Made by a program: the position numbers and the translations under genes | In this document: piece after piece, positions 1 to 8,878 of the stretch | Layout of the letters: each line of letters begins with the position of its first letter | Numbering within the stretch: the first letter of the stretch is position 1 | Source of the DNA: Cryomorphaceae bacterium | GTDB lineage: Bacteria > Bacteroidota > Bacteroidia > Flavobacteriales_D > Crocinitomicaceae | NCBI GenBank assembly: GCA_027483605.1 | Contig: JAIXUE010000042.1 | Coordinates: forward strand, 1 to 64,000 | Length of the DNA: 64,000 nt | Direction of reading: 5' to 3' | Notes under the pieces: generated by a model | Database searches by the model: none | What the model was told of the DNA's origin: nothing | Seen by the model: the letters and a program-made list of their open reading frames with translations, nothing else

Positions 1-687
1 AAATATGTTGCCGACGACACGCTCCGCTCAGTACACCGGATTATTATTGGCAAAATAGACCACCCCACCCCTGAATTGAGCTCTAAAATTTACCAAATTG
101 TGAGTTTACCGTATTGGCGTGTGCCGAGTTCTATCGCCAAAAAAGAAATATTGCCAGCACTCAAGCGCAACTCAGGTTACCTTCAAAAAGAACACATGCG
201 CATCTACGGTGCTGGAAAAAAAGAAATTGATCCGCGGACAGTGAAATGGAAGAAAATCAAAAACAACACATTTCCATATCAAATAGAACAAGACCCGGGC
301 CCATGGAATAGTTTGGGCTTGATCAAATTTGAATTTGCCAATCATTTCTCTGTCTATGTGCACGACACCCCTAGCAGAGGGCTGTTTGGGCAAAACTTCA
401 GAAGCTTCTCTCACGGTTGCATGCGCGCTCAAAATCCAATTGAACTTGGCAAACTTATCCTGACACACGATAAAAAAGGAGACAAGCCGAATAAAGTGAG
501 TGCAGACTCTCTTCAGGTTTTGATCAACAAGCAGCTTCATCAACGCATCACTTTGCTACAACCCATCCCTATTTTTATCGAATACAACTCGGTTACCGCA
601 GACCAAAACGGCATGTATTTTCACCTTGACCTCTATCAAAAGGAACAAGCCCTTATGGCGCTATTTCATTCGGGAAATAATGGCTAA
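1..687 (+). CDS. L,D-transpeptidase (YkuD/YcbB type), 5' truncated
   Basis: The reading frame is open from base 1, so the start lies outside the window. The visible part is the C-terminal catalytic domain of a YcbB-like L,D-transpeptidase, which makes 3-3 cross-links in peptidoglycan or attaches proteins to it in the periplasm. The first residues read like the YcbB sequence just before the catalytic core (a GKIDHPTPE stretch, then YWRVPSSIAKKEILP). The YkuD signature follows as HDTPSRGLF and SFSHGCMR, with Cys as the nucleophile and His and Arg as active-site partners. A TTG at base 76 is only an internal codon. The rpe gene follows 20 bases later. Family assignment is firm; the physiological substrate is unknown. 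Confidence 0.9.
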   Translation, partial: KYVADDTLRSVHRIIIGKIDHPTPELSSKIYQIVSLPYWRVPSSIAKKEILPALKRNSGYLQKEHMRIYGAGKKEIDPRTVKWKKIKNNTFPYQIEQDPGPWNSLGLIKFEFANHFSVYVHDTPSRGLFGQNFRSFSHGCMRAQNPIELGKLILTHDKKGDKPNKVSADSLQVLINKQLHQRITLLQPIPIFIEYNSVTADQNGMYFHLDLYQKEQALMALFHSGNNG

Positions 688-707
688 TTTTACAAAAAAT
701 TAAGACC

Positions 708-1352
708 ATGCTCGTTTCTCCATCTGTACTTTCCTGTGATTTTGGCAATATCCAACGCGATACCCTCATGTTACACCATTCCGTTGCAGATTGGTTGCAC
801 ATCGATGTCATGGATGGTGTATTTGTGCCTAATATTTCTTTTGGTTTTCCGGTTTTGCAAGCCATCCGTAAGCATACTGACAAAACACTAGATGTGCACC
901 TCATGATCGCCAACCCAGATGCCTACCTTGAAGATTTTAAAAAGGCCGGCGCCGACATCCTTACCGTACATTACGAAGCCTGCCCCCACCTTCATCGCAC
1001 CCTGAGCCGTATTCAAGAACTCGGCATGAAAGCCGGCGTTGCACTCAACCCGCATACACCAATTGAGGTTTTGAGCGAGGTAGCCCACATGCTAGACCTC
1101 GTCCTGATCATGAGCGTTAATCCAGGTTTTGGTGGTCAAAAATTCATTGCTGCTGCTACCGATAAAGTAGCGCGCCTCAAAGCCTTGCGCACTGCCCACA
1201 ACGCTCACTTTTTGATTGAGGTTGATGGCGGTGTAAACTTGGAAACGGGTGCACAACTAGCGGCGGCCGGAGCTGACGCATTGGTTGCAGGTAGCTTTGT
1301 TTTTGGTGCTGCCGATCCAGCTGCTACTATTGCCTCGCTAAAAAGCTTGTAA
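708..1352 (+). CDS. rpe: ribulose-phosphate 3-epimerase
   Basis: A 214-residue protein that interconverts D-ribulose 5-phosphate and D-xylulose 5-phosphate in the cytosolic pentose phosphate pathway. The length is normal for the family. Family motifs are visible: SPSVLSCDF at the N-terminus, HIDVMDGVFVPN (metal and substrate binding) near residues 33-44, DVHLMI near 65, MSVNPGFGGQ near 139, and a phosphate-binding end EVDGGVN followed by GADALVAGS. It is a TIM-barrel enzyme. It lies 20 bases after the L,D-transpeptidase on the same strand and may be co-transcribed with it. Confidence 0.97.
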   Translation: MLVSPSVLSCDFGNIQRDTLMLHHSVADWLHIDVMDGVFVPNISFGFPVLQAIRKHTDKTLDVHLMIANPDAYLEDFKKAGADILTVHYEACPHLHRTLSRIQELGMKAGVALNPHTPIEVLSEVAHMLDLVLIMSVNPGFGGQKFIAAATDKVARLKALRTAHNAHFLIEVDGGVNLETGAQLAAAGADALVAGSFVFGAADPAATIASLKSL

Positions 1353-1390
1353 TTACGTAACCAAACAGCACTTATCGCGTTAAACGCCAC

Positions 1391-2449
1391 ATGAAGCACC
1401 TTATTGCTTTACTCTTCTTTACGTTGTTGCTTTTGCCGTTTTTGAGCCAAGCACAAGGGCTTGCCCAAAAAGAACAAGAAGCTTTCCAACTCCTGACAGC
1501 GCTCCGCTCGAGCAAAGAAGACACCCAAACCCAAAAATTGCATGCCGAATTCAAAAAAGTAATGTCAGCGCTTGTGCGCAGCAAAGATTTCTTTGATTTC
1601 CCTTTACAAGCCCTCAAAATTGCCGACATCAAGAGCAATGACCAAACCGTTCGCCTGCTCACTTGGAATGTTGAGTTTTCTGACCTTTCCAATACCTACG
1701 GTGGCTTCGTTTTGCGCAGAGAAGAAGGAAAAGATCGGGTGCTTGTGCTTGAACTCAGCGATATCCTAGACCCCTACAGTAGCAAACCCGAAAATGTGAT
1801 CGATACCAAAAATTGGTATGGTGCCATTTATTACAAAATCATCGACTTCTCCTTTCAAGGCAAAACCCAATATTTGCTTTTTGGCTACGATGCCGGGACC
1901 ACGATGAGCAATTTCAAGTTGTTAGATGTCTTGAGTTTCTCAGGGCAGGGTGCCAAATTTGGCAGCCCCGTATTCAAAGATGCCAAAACAATCAAAAAAC
2001 GCGTGGTTTTTGAATATGCGAACATGGCGAGCATGTCCCTGGAATTTGAACCCAAACGCGCGCGCATCGTTTTTGACCATCTTTCGCCAGAAGCGCCTGC
2101 GCTCGAAGGCGTATACGCATACTACTTTCCTGACATGTCCTACGATGCTTACATCTATGACTACGACCGCGAAATCTGGACCCTAGAAGCAGATGTCATT
2201 GCCACCAATCCAGAAGATGTGGGCGAGCGCTATTATTACGCGCTGAACAAAAAAACAGGAAAAGTAGAAAAGAACCGCATGCGTGGCGACTGGATGAACC
2301 CCTCTGACGAACAAAATCCAGACAACGGCATGCATCAAGCTGCACTCCCAAACAATGACGACCCCAAAGAAAGTTTGACCGCAAACAAGAAGCGGCGACG
2401 GTTTCGACTATTTAGAAAACCAATCAATCCAGAATCTTACCAAGAATAA
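1391..2449 (+). CDS. secreted protein of unknown function
   Basis: I do not recognise a characterised family in this 352-residue protein. It begins with a clear signal peptide (MKHLIALLFFTLLLLPFLSQAQ, cleavage probable after AQA or AQ), so it is exported to the periplasm or beyond. The mature part is soluble, without membrane segments. It has a helical N-terminal third, then an aromatic-rich, probably beta-rich middle (WYGAIYYKIIDF, LLFGYDAG, YAYYFPDMSYDAYIYDYD), and ends in a basic tail KKRRRFRLFRKP. Such proteins occur next to housekeeping genes in Bacteroidota, but I know of no assigned role. It follows rpe by 38 bases and precedes the CvfB-like gene by 5, so it is probably in one operon with them. 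Confidence 0.8.
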   Translation: MKHLIALLFFTLLLLPFLSQAQGLAQKEQEAFQLLTALRSSKEDTQTQKLHAEFKKVMSALVRSKDFFDFPLQALKIADIKSNDQTVRLLTWNVEFSDLSNTYGGFVLRREEGKDRVLVLELSDILDPYSSKPENVIDTKNWYGAIYYKIIDFSFQGKTQYLLFGYDAGTTMSNFKLLDVLSFSGQGAKFGSPVFKDAKTIKKRVVFEYANMASMSLEFEPKRARIVFDHLSPEAPALEGVYAYYFPDMSYDAYIYDYDREIWTLEADVIATNPEDVGERYYYALNKKTGKVEKNRMRGDWMNPSDEQNPDNGMHQAALPNNDDPKESLTANKKRRRFRLFRKPINPESYQE

Positions 2450-2454
2450 GCCCT

Positions 2455-3300
2455 ATGCAACTCGGAAAAATCAATACCCTTACCATCAAACGCTTTGCAC
2501 CTCCAGGAGCTTATCTGATTGATCTACAAGAAAACGAAATCTTGCTACCAAATAAGTACCTCACGCCAGATATGGAAGAAGGCACTGAGGTAGATGTTTT
2601 TGTCATGAGAGACTCTTCGGAGCGCATGGTGGCCGTTACCGAAAGACCACATATTTTACTAGGTGATTTCGCATTTTTAAATGTTGTTGAAGTCAACCCT
2701 TACGGTGCATTTGTAGACTGGGGTCTAGACAAAGATTTGTTCGTCCCCTTTGCCGAACAGCGCCAGCGCTTAGCAATTGGCGACCGCTATTTATTTACAC
2801 TGCTCTACGACTTTGAAACCGACCGCTTGTTTGGCAGCATGAAAATTAAAAAAGTACTGACCCCTTGCCAAGACATGAGCTTGGAAGGCCAAGAAGTTGA
2901 TTTACTGATCTGCGACGAAGGAAAATTAGGCCGAAACGTCATTGTAAACAACCGCTATGAGGGGCTCATATTCAAGGACCACCAAAGCCAACTACTAGAA
3001 AGCGAACAAGTTTGCAAAGGTTATGTGGCAAAGGTGCGCGAAGATGGCAAATTAGATATTCGTTTGGAAGTTCCCAACGATAGCCGCTACGATGCCGCAG
3101 AACAGAAGATACTCGATATGTTGGCCAGCAATGACGGCTTTTTAGCCCTCACGGACAAAAGCGACCCCGAAGAAGTACGAGCCATATTGGGCTTGAGTAA
3201 AAAGACTTTCAAGCAAGCCATCGGGAAATTGTACAAGCACCGCCGCATTGCGTTAGAAGCCGACGGCTTGCGCTCACTTAACAACCCCAGAACGACCTAA
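2455..3300 (+). CDS. CvfB/YitL-family S1 RNA-binding protein
   Basis: A 281-residue cytosolic protein of the CvfB (conserved virulence factor B) family, which has tandem S1-like domains and a C-terminal winged helix. The S1 signature is visible as [27 protein letters not shown] around residues 75-101. Further S1-like segments follow, and a winged-helix tail ([24 protein letters not shown]) lies near residues 243-267. CvfB homologues bind RNA and affect gene expression after transcription; the exact targets here are unknown. The stop codon overlaps the stop codon of the convergent AIM24-family gene by four bases. Confidence 0.9.
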   Translation: MQLGKINTLTIKRFAPPGAYLIDLQENEILLPNKYLTPDMEEGTEVDVFVMRDSSERMVAVTERPHILLGDFAFLNVVEVNPYGAFVDWGLDKDLFVPFAEQRQRLAIGDRYLFTLLYDFETDRLFGSMKIKKVLTPCQDMSLEGQEVDLLICDEGKLGRNVIVNNRYEGLIFKDHQSQLLESEQVCKGYVAKVREDGKLDIRLEVPNDSRYDAAEQKILDMLASNDGFLALTDKSDPEEVRAILGLSKKTFKQAIGKLYKHRRIALEADGLRSLNNPRTT

Positions 3301-4085
3301 CGCCCATCGCCATCGAGCAGATTTCCTAAACCACCTAGAATGCTTCCCTCCTCTTTGCGGGTAGTGGTGCCGTAAGCCAAAATTCTGCCAGCAAGTCTCG
3401 AAATTGGTAAGCTTTGCAGCCAAACCTTTCCCGGGCCTTTGAGCGTGGCAAAAAACAAGCCCTCGCCACCAAATATGGTATTTTTGATGCCGCCGACAAA
3501 TTGGATGTCATAATCTACATCTTGTGTGTAGGCCACAATACAACCTGTATCTACGCGCAATACTTCGCCAGGCTGCAAAGTTCTTTCCGTGATGTAACCA
3601 CCTGCGTGGCAAAAAGCCATGCCGTCGCCCTCGAGCTTTTGCATGATGAAACCCTCACCGCCAAACAATCCGGTCCCGAGTTTGCGCTGAAATTCGATGC
3701 CAACGCTCACGCCTTTTGCCGCACACAAAAACGCATCTTTTTGACAGATAACTTTGCCGTTGTATTGCAAGAGGTCAAAAGCGATGATCTTACCGGGATA
3801 CGGAGAAGCAAAAGCCACGCGCGCCTTGCCAAAACCTTGATTGGTAAAAGCGGTCATGAATAAACTCTCACCTGTAAGTAAGCGCTTTCCTGCACTGAAT
3901 ATTTTGCCCATGAAGCCCGTCTGTGCAGAGCCGTCGCCAAAAATAGTTTGCATCTCAATGGCCTGATCCATGTACATAAAAGCACCTGCCTCGGCAATAG
4001 CGGTTTCTTGCGGATCGAGCTCAATTTCGATGAGCTGCATTTCTTCACCTTTGATAAAGTAGTCGATTTCGTGGTTGCTGCGCAT
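3297..4085 (-). CDS. AIM24 / TIGR00266 family protein
   Basis: A 262-residue protein of the AIM24 family (TIGR00266, formerly DUF124). The family folds as a beta-prism-like structure and is widespread in bacteria, with poorly defined function. Visible family features are an N-terminal [22 protein letters not shown]-like stretch, glycine-rich repeats such as FGGEGF and [15 protein letters not shown], and a C-terminal [11 protein letters not shown]-like end. There is no signal peptide or membrane segment. It is transcribed divergently from gpsA and convergently with the CvfB-like gene. The family is certain; a function cannot be stated. Confidence 0.9.
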   Translation of the reverse strand: MRSNHEIDYFIKGEEMQLIEIELDPQETAIAEAGAFMYMDQAIEMQTIFGDGSAQTGFMGKIFSAGKRLLTGESLFMTAFTNQGFGKARVAFASPYPGKIIAFDLLQYNGKVICQKDAFLCAAKGVSVGIEFQRKLGTGLFGGEGFIMQKLEGDGMAFCHAGGYITERTLQPGEVLRVDTGCIVAYTQDVDYDIQFVGGIKNTIFGGEGLFFATLKGPGKVWLQSLPISRLAGRILAYGTTTRKEEGSILGGLGNLLDGDGR

Positions 4086-4133
4086 GTTTTTTTTGTTGTA
4101 AAATTAGCAACAAAGTAGTTGTCTAGGATTGTT

Positions 4134-4141
4134 TAACTTTG
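4134..4141 (+). promoter_or_regulatory. candidate -7 element (TAACTTTG) of gpsA
   Basis: TAACTTTG matches the Bacteroidota -7 consensus TAnnTTTG and ends only 4 bases before the ATG of gpsA. A transcript starting at the usual distance would have almost no leader. I do not see a convincing TTG -33 element at the expected 17-21 base spacing. Confidence 0.5.
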
Positions 4142-4145
4142 CCAA

Positions 4146-5144
4146 ATGGAAACACCACAAAAAATTGCGGTTATCGGAGGGGGCAGTTGGGCCACCGCCT
4201 TGGTCAAAATTCTTTGCAACAATTGCACGCAAGTCCATTGGTGGATGCGCAGTGAAGAGGCGATTGTACACATCCAGCAATTTGGACATAATCCTAAATA
4301 CCTCCAATCGGTATCTTTTGATACCAAGCAATTAGTTTTAAGTGCCAACCTAGAAAGTACCTTGAACGCCGCAGATTGGATTATCATTGCCACGCCAGCC
4401 GCTTTTCTAGAAGAAGCTTTTGCCGGCATAGGCGAAAGTCATTTTGCCAATAAAATTGTTTTTTCTGCGGTCAAAGGAATTGTACCTACCTACAATGCCA
4501 TTCCCGCGCGTTTTATTCACAAAAGTTTTGGTGTTCCCTACGACCAAATTGGAATCATTTCAGGCCCCTGCCACGCAGAAGAAGTAGCGATGGAGCGTCT
4601 TTCTTACTTGACATTGGCTTGTCCGAATGCGCAGTATGCCCAGCAAATGGCTGCTGCACTCAGTTGTCGTTATATCAAAACAACGACCAGCGACGACCTC
4701 TTCGGCACCGAATTCTCAGCTGTACTCAAAAACGTATATGCTTTGGCAGCTGGTATTTGCCATGGCTTGGGCTATGGCGATAACTTTCAAGCGGTATTGG
4801 TCTCCAACGCCATTCAAGAAATTGAACGCTTCATCGATGTATTGCACCCCGTGCACCGCGACACCAAAACAAGCGCCTACCTTGGAGACTTACTCGTGAC
4901 CGCCTATTCCAACTTTTCGCGCAATCGCACTTTTGGCTTTATGATTGGAAAAGGATATTCCGTCAAAACTGCTCAACTCGAGATGAACATGATTGCAGAA
5001 GGATACTACGCGACCAAAAGCCTATATGAAATCAATCAAAAATTTGAGGTGGAAATGCCCATCCTCACGGCTGTTTATCGCATTGTTTACGATCAAATTG
5101 CCCCTGGTGTAGAAATGAAAATTTTAGCTGAAAAACTTGCCTAA
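4146..5144 (+). CDS. gpsA: NAD(P)-dependent glycerol-3-phosphate dehydrogenase
   Basis: A 332-residue cytosolic enzyme that reduces dihydroxyacetone phosphate to sn-glycerol 3-phosphate for phospholipid synthesis. The nucleotide-binding motif IAVIGGGSWATAL is at residues 7-19. The family motifs SAVKGI near residue 107 and ISGPCHAEEVA near 138 follow. The catalytic lysine segment is EFSAVLKNVYALAAGICHGLGYGDN near 189-213. Length is normal. The aspartokinase gene begins one base after its stop, so the two are probably translationally coupled. Its own -7-like element sits immediately upstream of the ATG. Confidence 0.97.
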   Translation: METPQKIAVIGGGSWATALVKILCNNCTQVHWWMRSEEAIVHIQQFGHNPKYLQSVSFDTKQLVLSANLESTLNAADWIIIATPAAFLEEAFAGIGESHFANKIVFSAVKGIVPTYNAIPARFIHKSFGVPYDQIGIISGPCHAEEVAMERLSYLTLACPNAQYAQQMAAALSCRYIKTTTSDDLFGTEFSAVLKNVYALAAGICHGLGYGDNFQAVLVSNAIQEIERFIDVLHPVHRDTKTSAYLGDLLVTAYSNFSRNRTFGFMIGKGYSVKTAQLEMNMIAEGYYATKSLYEINQKFEVEMPILTAVYRIVYDQIAPGVEMKILAEKLA

Positions 5145-5145
5145 C

Positions 5146-6420
5146 ATGAAGGTTTTTAAATTCGGAGGCGCGTCGGTAAAAGATGCCGCTGCTGTCAAAA
5201 ATGTAAGCGCCATTTTAACGCGCTACCCCAATCAAAAGCTACTTGTTGTGGTGTCTGCCATGGGTAAAACCACCAACAAACTAGAAGAACTTGTCAGTGC
5301 ACTTTACGCCAAAGACCACCGCGTCTATGCTGGCCTACTCGATGAGCTCAAAGCGTATCACCACGAAATTTTAGCAGGTCTGTTTGCCGAAAAACATTTT
5401 CACATCTATCACGAACTCGAAGATATCTTTGAACAACTGGCTCAGCTTTTCATTAAGCCCTTAGCAGAGAACCGTTCTTTTCTTTACGACCAACTCGTTT
5501 CTTGCGGTGAACTCATTTCAAGTAAGATTTTGGGAGCTTACCTCACGGATCAAAACTACAGCAGTACTTGGCTAGACGCTAAAGGGCTCATCCGTACAGA
5601 CAACCAATACCAAGAAGCACAAGTAGATTGGCAAAAAACCAATGAATTATGCCAACAACACATCAAACAAGTATTTGAAAAGGTTGATATCGCCATTACA
5701 CAAGGTTTTATTGGTCACACAGCGGAGGGTTTTACCACTACCTTAGGTAGGGAAGGATCGGATTACACCGCAGGTATTTTAGCTTATTGCTGCGAGGCTG
5801 AAAGCGTGACCATCTGGAAAGACGTTCCTGGAATGCTTAATGCCGATCCAAAATACTTTGAACAAACACAGTTGCTCACGCAAATCTCTTTTAAAGAAGC
5901 AATTGAGTTATCATACTACGGCGCTAGTGTCATTCATCCAAAAACGGTTCAACCCCTGCAACAAAAGAACATCCCCTTATATGTTCGTTCGTTTATAGAT
6001 CCGACAGCACCAGGCACAACCATTTCTGCCAATGCAGAGCGCGATGCGCAAATTGCGTCATATATCGTGAAGTTCAACCAAGTTTTGGTTACGTTTAGCT
6101 CCAAGGACTTCTCGTTTATTGCCGAAAAACAACTCGCTGAACTTTTCGCTGCACTTGCCAGTCTTCATGCGCGCATCAACCTGATGCAAAATTCGGCACT
6201 TAATTTCTCAGTCCTGATTGATCGCGATAAAATGGAAGTAGAAAGTTTGCAGCAGACACTCGGTGCAAATTACCATATTCGCTACAACGAAAATGTGGAG
6301 CTTGTGACCATTCGACACTACAATGATGAGATTCTCGCTCAAATGAGTGCAGGCAAAACTAAACTCGTAAGTCAACTCACACGCACAACTGCCCGCTTGG
6401 TTTTGCAGCCAAATGCTTGA
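5146..6420 (+). CDS. aspartate kinase, monofunctional
   Basis: Aspartokinase of 424 residues, catalysing ATP-dependent phosphorylation of L-aspartate, the first step toward lysine/diaminopimelate, threonine and methionine. Diagnostic motifs are MKVFKFGGASV at the N-terminus, FTTLGREGSDYTA near residue 207, and SYYGASVIHPKT near 265-276. The last 130 residues look like ACT regulatory domains (VTFSSKDFSFIAEKQLAELF; INLMQNSALNFSVLID). No homoserine dehydrogenase domain is attached. I chose the ATG at 5146 over a TTG at 5137 because it gives the family N-terminus exactly and sits one base after the gpsA stop. Supplying diaminopimelate would fit the DAP-type MurE in this window. Confidence 0.95.
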   Translation: MKVFKFGGASVKDAAAVKNVSAILTRYPNQKLLVVVSAMGKTTNKLEELVSALYAKDHRVYAGLLDELKAYHHEILAGLFAEKHFHIYHELEDIFEQLAQLFIKPLAENRSFLYDQLVSCGELISSKILGAYLTDQNYSSTWLDAKGLIRTDNQYQEAQVDWQKTNELCQQHIKQVFEKVDIAITQGFIGHTAEGFTTTLGREGSDYTAGILAYCCEAESVTIWKDVPGMLNADPKYFEQTQLLTQISFKEAIELSYYGASVIHPKTVQPLQQKNIPLYVRSFIDPTAPGTTISANAERDAQIASYIVKFNQVLVTFSSKDFSFIAEKQLAELFAALASLHARINLMQNSALNFSVLIDRDKMEVESLQQTLGANYHIRYNENVELVTIRHYNDEILAQMSAGKTKLVSQLTRTTARLVLQPNA

Positions 6421-6483
6421 TTTTTTATTTAGAAAGATTCAAAATACCACAAAAATGGTATGTGTTTTTTCTCTAAATGAACT

Positions 6484-6491
6484 TACTTTTG
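6484..6491 (+). promoter_or_regulatory. candidate -7 element (TACTTTTG) of feoA
   Basis: TACTTTTG fits TAnnTTTG and ends 3 bases before the ATG at 6495. It lies downstream of an alternative in-frame ATG at 6477, which argues that 6495 is the true start if this promoter is used. No clear TTG at -33 is seen. Confidence 0.45.
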
Positions 6492-6494
6492 CAT

Positions 6495-6722
6495 ATGTCC
6501 CAAACCTTGGATTCCATTTCACTCAACGAGCTCGTAGAAATCGCGGCTATTTCCAATAACGCCATTGCGCCCAAACTCACTGAAATGGGCCTCACCAAAG
6601 GTCAAAAAATCAAGGCCATTTTCAAAGCGCCTTTTGGTGATCCTATTGCTTACGAAATCAATGGGAATATCATCTCTATGCGCAGAGAAGAAGCGATGCA
6701 AGTAGAAGTTGAAATGGCTTAA
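6495..6722 (+). CDS. feoA: FeoA-family ferrous iron transport protein
   Basis: A 75-residue SH3-fold protein of the FeoA family, a cytosolic accessory of the FeoB ferrous-iron permease. The family core is visible: an N-terminal LNELVEIAAI segment, KLTEMGLTKGQKIKAIFKAPFGDPIAYEINGNIISMRREEA, which matches the usual LxxxGLxxGxxIxVxxxxPxGDPIxxxxxGxxxxLRxxEA pattern. An in-frame ATG at 6477 would add six residues; 6495 is preferred because a promoter-like -7 element lies between them. FeoB follows 26 bases later. Confidence 0.93.
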   Translation: MSQTLDSISLNELVEIAAISNNAIAPKLTEMGLTKGQKIKAIFKAPFGDPIAYEINGNIISMRREEAMQVEVEMA

Positions 6723-6734
6723 TGCAAATTTCAG

Positions 6735-6742
6735 TAGCTTTG
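6735..6742 (+). promoter_or_regulatory. candidate -7 element (TAGCTTTG) of feoB
   Basis: TAGCTTTG lies in the short feoA-feoB gap and ends 6 bases before the feoB ATG. A TTG at 6709-6711 is 23 bases upstream, slightly longer than the usual spacing. It could give feoB a separate, nearly leaderless transcript. Confidence 0.35.
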
Positions 6743-6748
6743 TAAGTC

Positions 6749-8689
6749 ATGAAAATCGCATTATTTGGCAACCCCAACACTGGCAAAAGCTCTATCTTCA
6801 ATATGCTTACGGGCCTGCGTCAGCAGGTAGGCAACTTTCCAGGGGTCACCGTAGACAAAAAAAAGGGCAGTATCAAAACTGCACAAGCAGTGCACCAACT
6901 CACCGACTTCCCCGGTACCTACAGTATTTTTGCCCGCTCTTTAGACGAGCAGGTGGTCAAGGAAGTACTCAACAATCCTTCACACCCCGATTACCCAGAA
7001 GCCATTATTTATGTAGCCGATGCAGCCAATCTAGAGCGCAATCTTTTGTTTTTTAGTCAGCTCTATGATCTCGGCTTTCCGATTCTCTTGGTGCTCAATA
7101 TGTGGGATCGCGCCCAGCAAAAAGGCCTCGATATCCAACTCGACCTACTCCAAAAACACTTCCCTGCTGCTGCTGTAGTGACTGCCAATGCACGCATTTC
7201 TTTGGGCAAAGACCGCATTATCGCAGCACTCGACCAACTTCAAAGTGGAGAGAGAACTGCTTTCAATGACCACCACTTTCAAACGCTACAATCAGATGCT
7301 GAACAAACTCAAAACTCCGACGAACGCCTCCAAAAAATAAGAGCTATCGGTCTTGTGACCAACACTCAGCGCAAGGTAGCAAATACATCTACGCGCCTAG
7401 ACCGCATCCTCACACACCGCCTATACGGCTACCTGATCTTTTCGGCAATATTACTCGTCATTTTTCAGTTCATATTCAGCTTTGCGAGTATCCCAATGGA
7501 CTTTATCGACGGCCAATTTGTACGCCTCAGTAGCTGGAGCGCTGCTCATTTACCTGATGGTGTGCTCAGCAAACTCCTGACCCAAGGGCTCATTCCCGGA
7601 ATAGGTGGCGTTTTGGTTTTTGTACCCCAAATTGCCATCTTGTTTTTCTTTATCGCCCTTTTAGAAGAAAGCGGTTACTTATCGCGGGTTGTATTCATCA
7701 TGGACCGCCTAATGCGCCCCTTCGGACTCAATGGCAAAAGTGTGGTGCCGTTGCTATCTAGTGTGGCCTGCGCCATCCCTGGCATTATGTCAGCTAGAAC
7801 AATTTCAGATTGGAAGGAACGGCTGATCACCATTTTGGTGGCGCCTTTCATGAGTTGCTCAGCAAGAATACCCGTCTATACTTTGCTGATCAGTTTGGTG
7901 ATTCCCAAAATTTATATCGGCGGTTTTATAAGTTTGCAAGGACTGGTATTGTTTGGCTTGTATACGCTCGGCATCTTATTCGCATTAGGCACTGCTTTGC
8001 TGCTCAAGTTGCTCGTCAGGAGCCGCACACCAGGTTTTCATTTAATGGAGTTACCAGACTACAAAACACCAAGATTAGCCAACGTAGGGTATACGGTCTT
8101 TGAAAAAGTTAAAGTTTTCATCCTTGATGCCGGTAAAATTATTGTAGCCATTTCCATTATTTTATGGGCGCTTGCCAGCTATGGCCCCTCTTCCAGAGAG
8201 CAAGCCCTTCGGACACTACATCAAGAACAAACCTACCAACAAGCCGATCCTACCAAACAACAAGAACTAGACAACGCTTTATTGCTCTCTGAATCTTATA
8301 TTGGACATTTTGGCAAATGGATGGAGCCTGCTATTGCGCCACTCGGATACGATTGGAAGATTGGAATTGCCTTACTGAGCTCTTTTGCGGCTCGCGAGGT
8401 TTTTGTTGGTTCTTTAGCCACTATTTACGCTGTTGGCGACGACACCAACATCCAAAAACGCCTGATCGAGAAACTCAAAGAAGAACAAAACGATAAAGGG
8501 CAAGCAACCTACAGCCTGGCAACTGGCGCCTCTTTACTTGTGTTTTATGTTTTTGCTATGCAATGTATGGCTACGCTCGCCGTTGTGAAGCGAGAGACCA
8601 ATTCATGGAAATGGCCTTTAATTCAGCTGGCGTTCATGGGAGTAATTGCCTACCTATGTGCCTTTTTGGTCTATCAATTATTGGTTTAA
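6749..8689 (+). CDS. feoB: ferrous iron transport protein B
   Basis: A 646-residue inner-membrane Fe(II) permease with an N-terminal GTPase domain. The G motifs are visible: G1 GNPNTGKSS at residues 7-15, G3 DFPGTYS near 53-59, and G4 NMWD near 118-121. After a helical linker, the membrane part contains the two Gate segments (VPQIAILFFFIALLEESGYLSR; and the second around LLSSFAAREVFVGSLATIY) with about eight membrane helices. It belongs to a feoA-feoB-Cys-rich-peptide cluster. Length is shorter than the enterobacterial protein but usual for the phylum. Confidence 0.97.
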   Translation: MKIALFGNPNTGKSSIFNMLTGLRQQVGNFPGVTVDKKKGSIKTAQAVHQLTDFPGTYSIFARSLDEQVVKEVLNNPSHPDYPEAIIYVADAANLERNLLFFSQLYDLGFPILLVLNMWDRAQQKGLDIQLDLLQKHFPAAAVVTANARISLGKDRIIAALDQLQSGERTAFNDHHFQTLQSDAEQTQNSDERLQKIRAIGLVTNTQRKVANTSTRLDRILTHRLYGYLIFSAILLVIFQFIFSFASIPMDFIDGQFVRLSSWSAAHLPDGVLSKLLTQGLIPGIGGVLVFVPQIAILFFFIALLEESGYLSRVVFIMDRLMRPFGLNGKSVVPLLSSVACAIPGIMSARTISDWKERLITILVAPFMSCSARIPVYTLLISLVIPKIYIGGFISLQGLVLFGLYTLGILFALGTALLLKLLVRSRTPGFHLMELPDYKTPRLANVGYTVFEKVKVFILDAGKIIVAISIILWALASYGPSSREQALRTLHQEQTYQQADPTKQQELDNALLLSESYIGHFGKWMEPAIAPLGYDWKIGIALLSSFAAREVFVGSLATIYAVGDDTNIQKRLIEKLKEEQNDKGQATYSLATGASLLVFYVFAMQCMATLAVVKRETNSWKWPLIQLAFMGVIAYLCAFLVYQLLV

Positions 8690-8713
8690 GTACTTAATCG
8701 TTATCTTTCAGTG

Positions 8714-8878
8714 ATGCAACAAATTTTGGTCTTGCTAGTCGTACTCTTCGCAGCTTTCTACCTGCTCCGACACATTTACCAGTTATTTTTTGCCGCGCAA
8801 AGCAATTGCAAAGGTTGCGGACTAACGCCTAAAGAACAACATGAAACCAACACAAAAAACACAAGCTTACCAATATAG
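8714..8878 (+). CDS. FeoB-associated Cys-rich membrane protein
   Basis: A 54-residue gene that is easy to miss. It starts at ATG 8714 (a GTG at 8711 is also in frame), 24 bases after feoB. The product has one N-terminal membrane helix (MQQILVLLVVLFAAFYLL) followed by a short tail with the motif NCKGCG. This is the architecture of the small FeoB-associated Cys-rich proteins often encoded just after feoB, which may bind iron or redox-sense through the CxxC pair. Its last 38 bases overlap the start of corA in another frame, suggesting translational coupling. The assignment rests on size, layout and position. Confidence 0.8.
   Translation: MQQILVLLVVLFAAFYLLRHIYQLFFAAQSNCKGCGLTPKEQHETNTKNTSLPI

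Noticed and set aside
3414-3863. 149-codon open frame on the plus strand
   Set aside because: It lies wholly antisense to the AIM24-family gene, whose protein has clear family motifs; no start context or domain supports it.
5137-5145. TTG start for aspartokinase nine bases upstream
   Set aside because: The ATG at 5146 reproduces the family N-terminus and follows the gpsA stop by one base.
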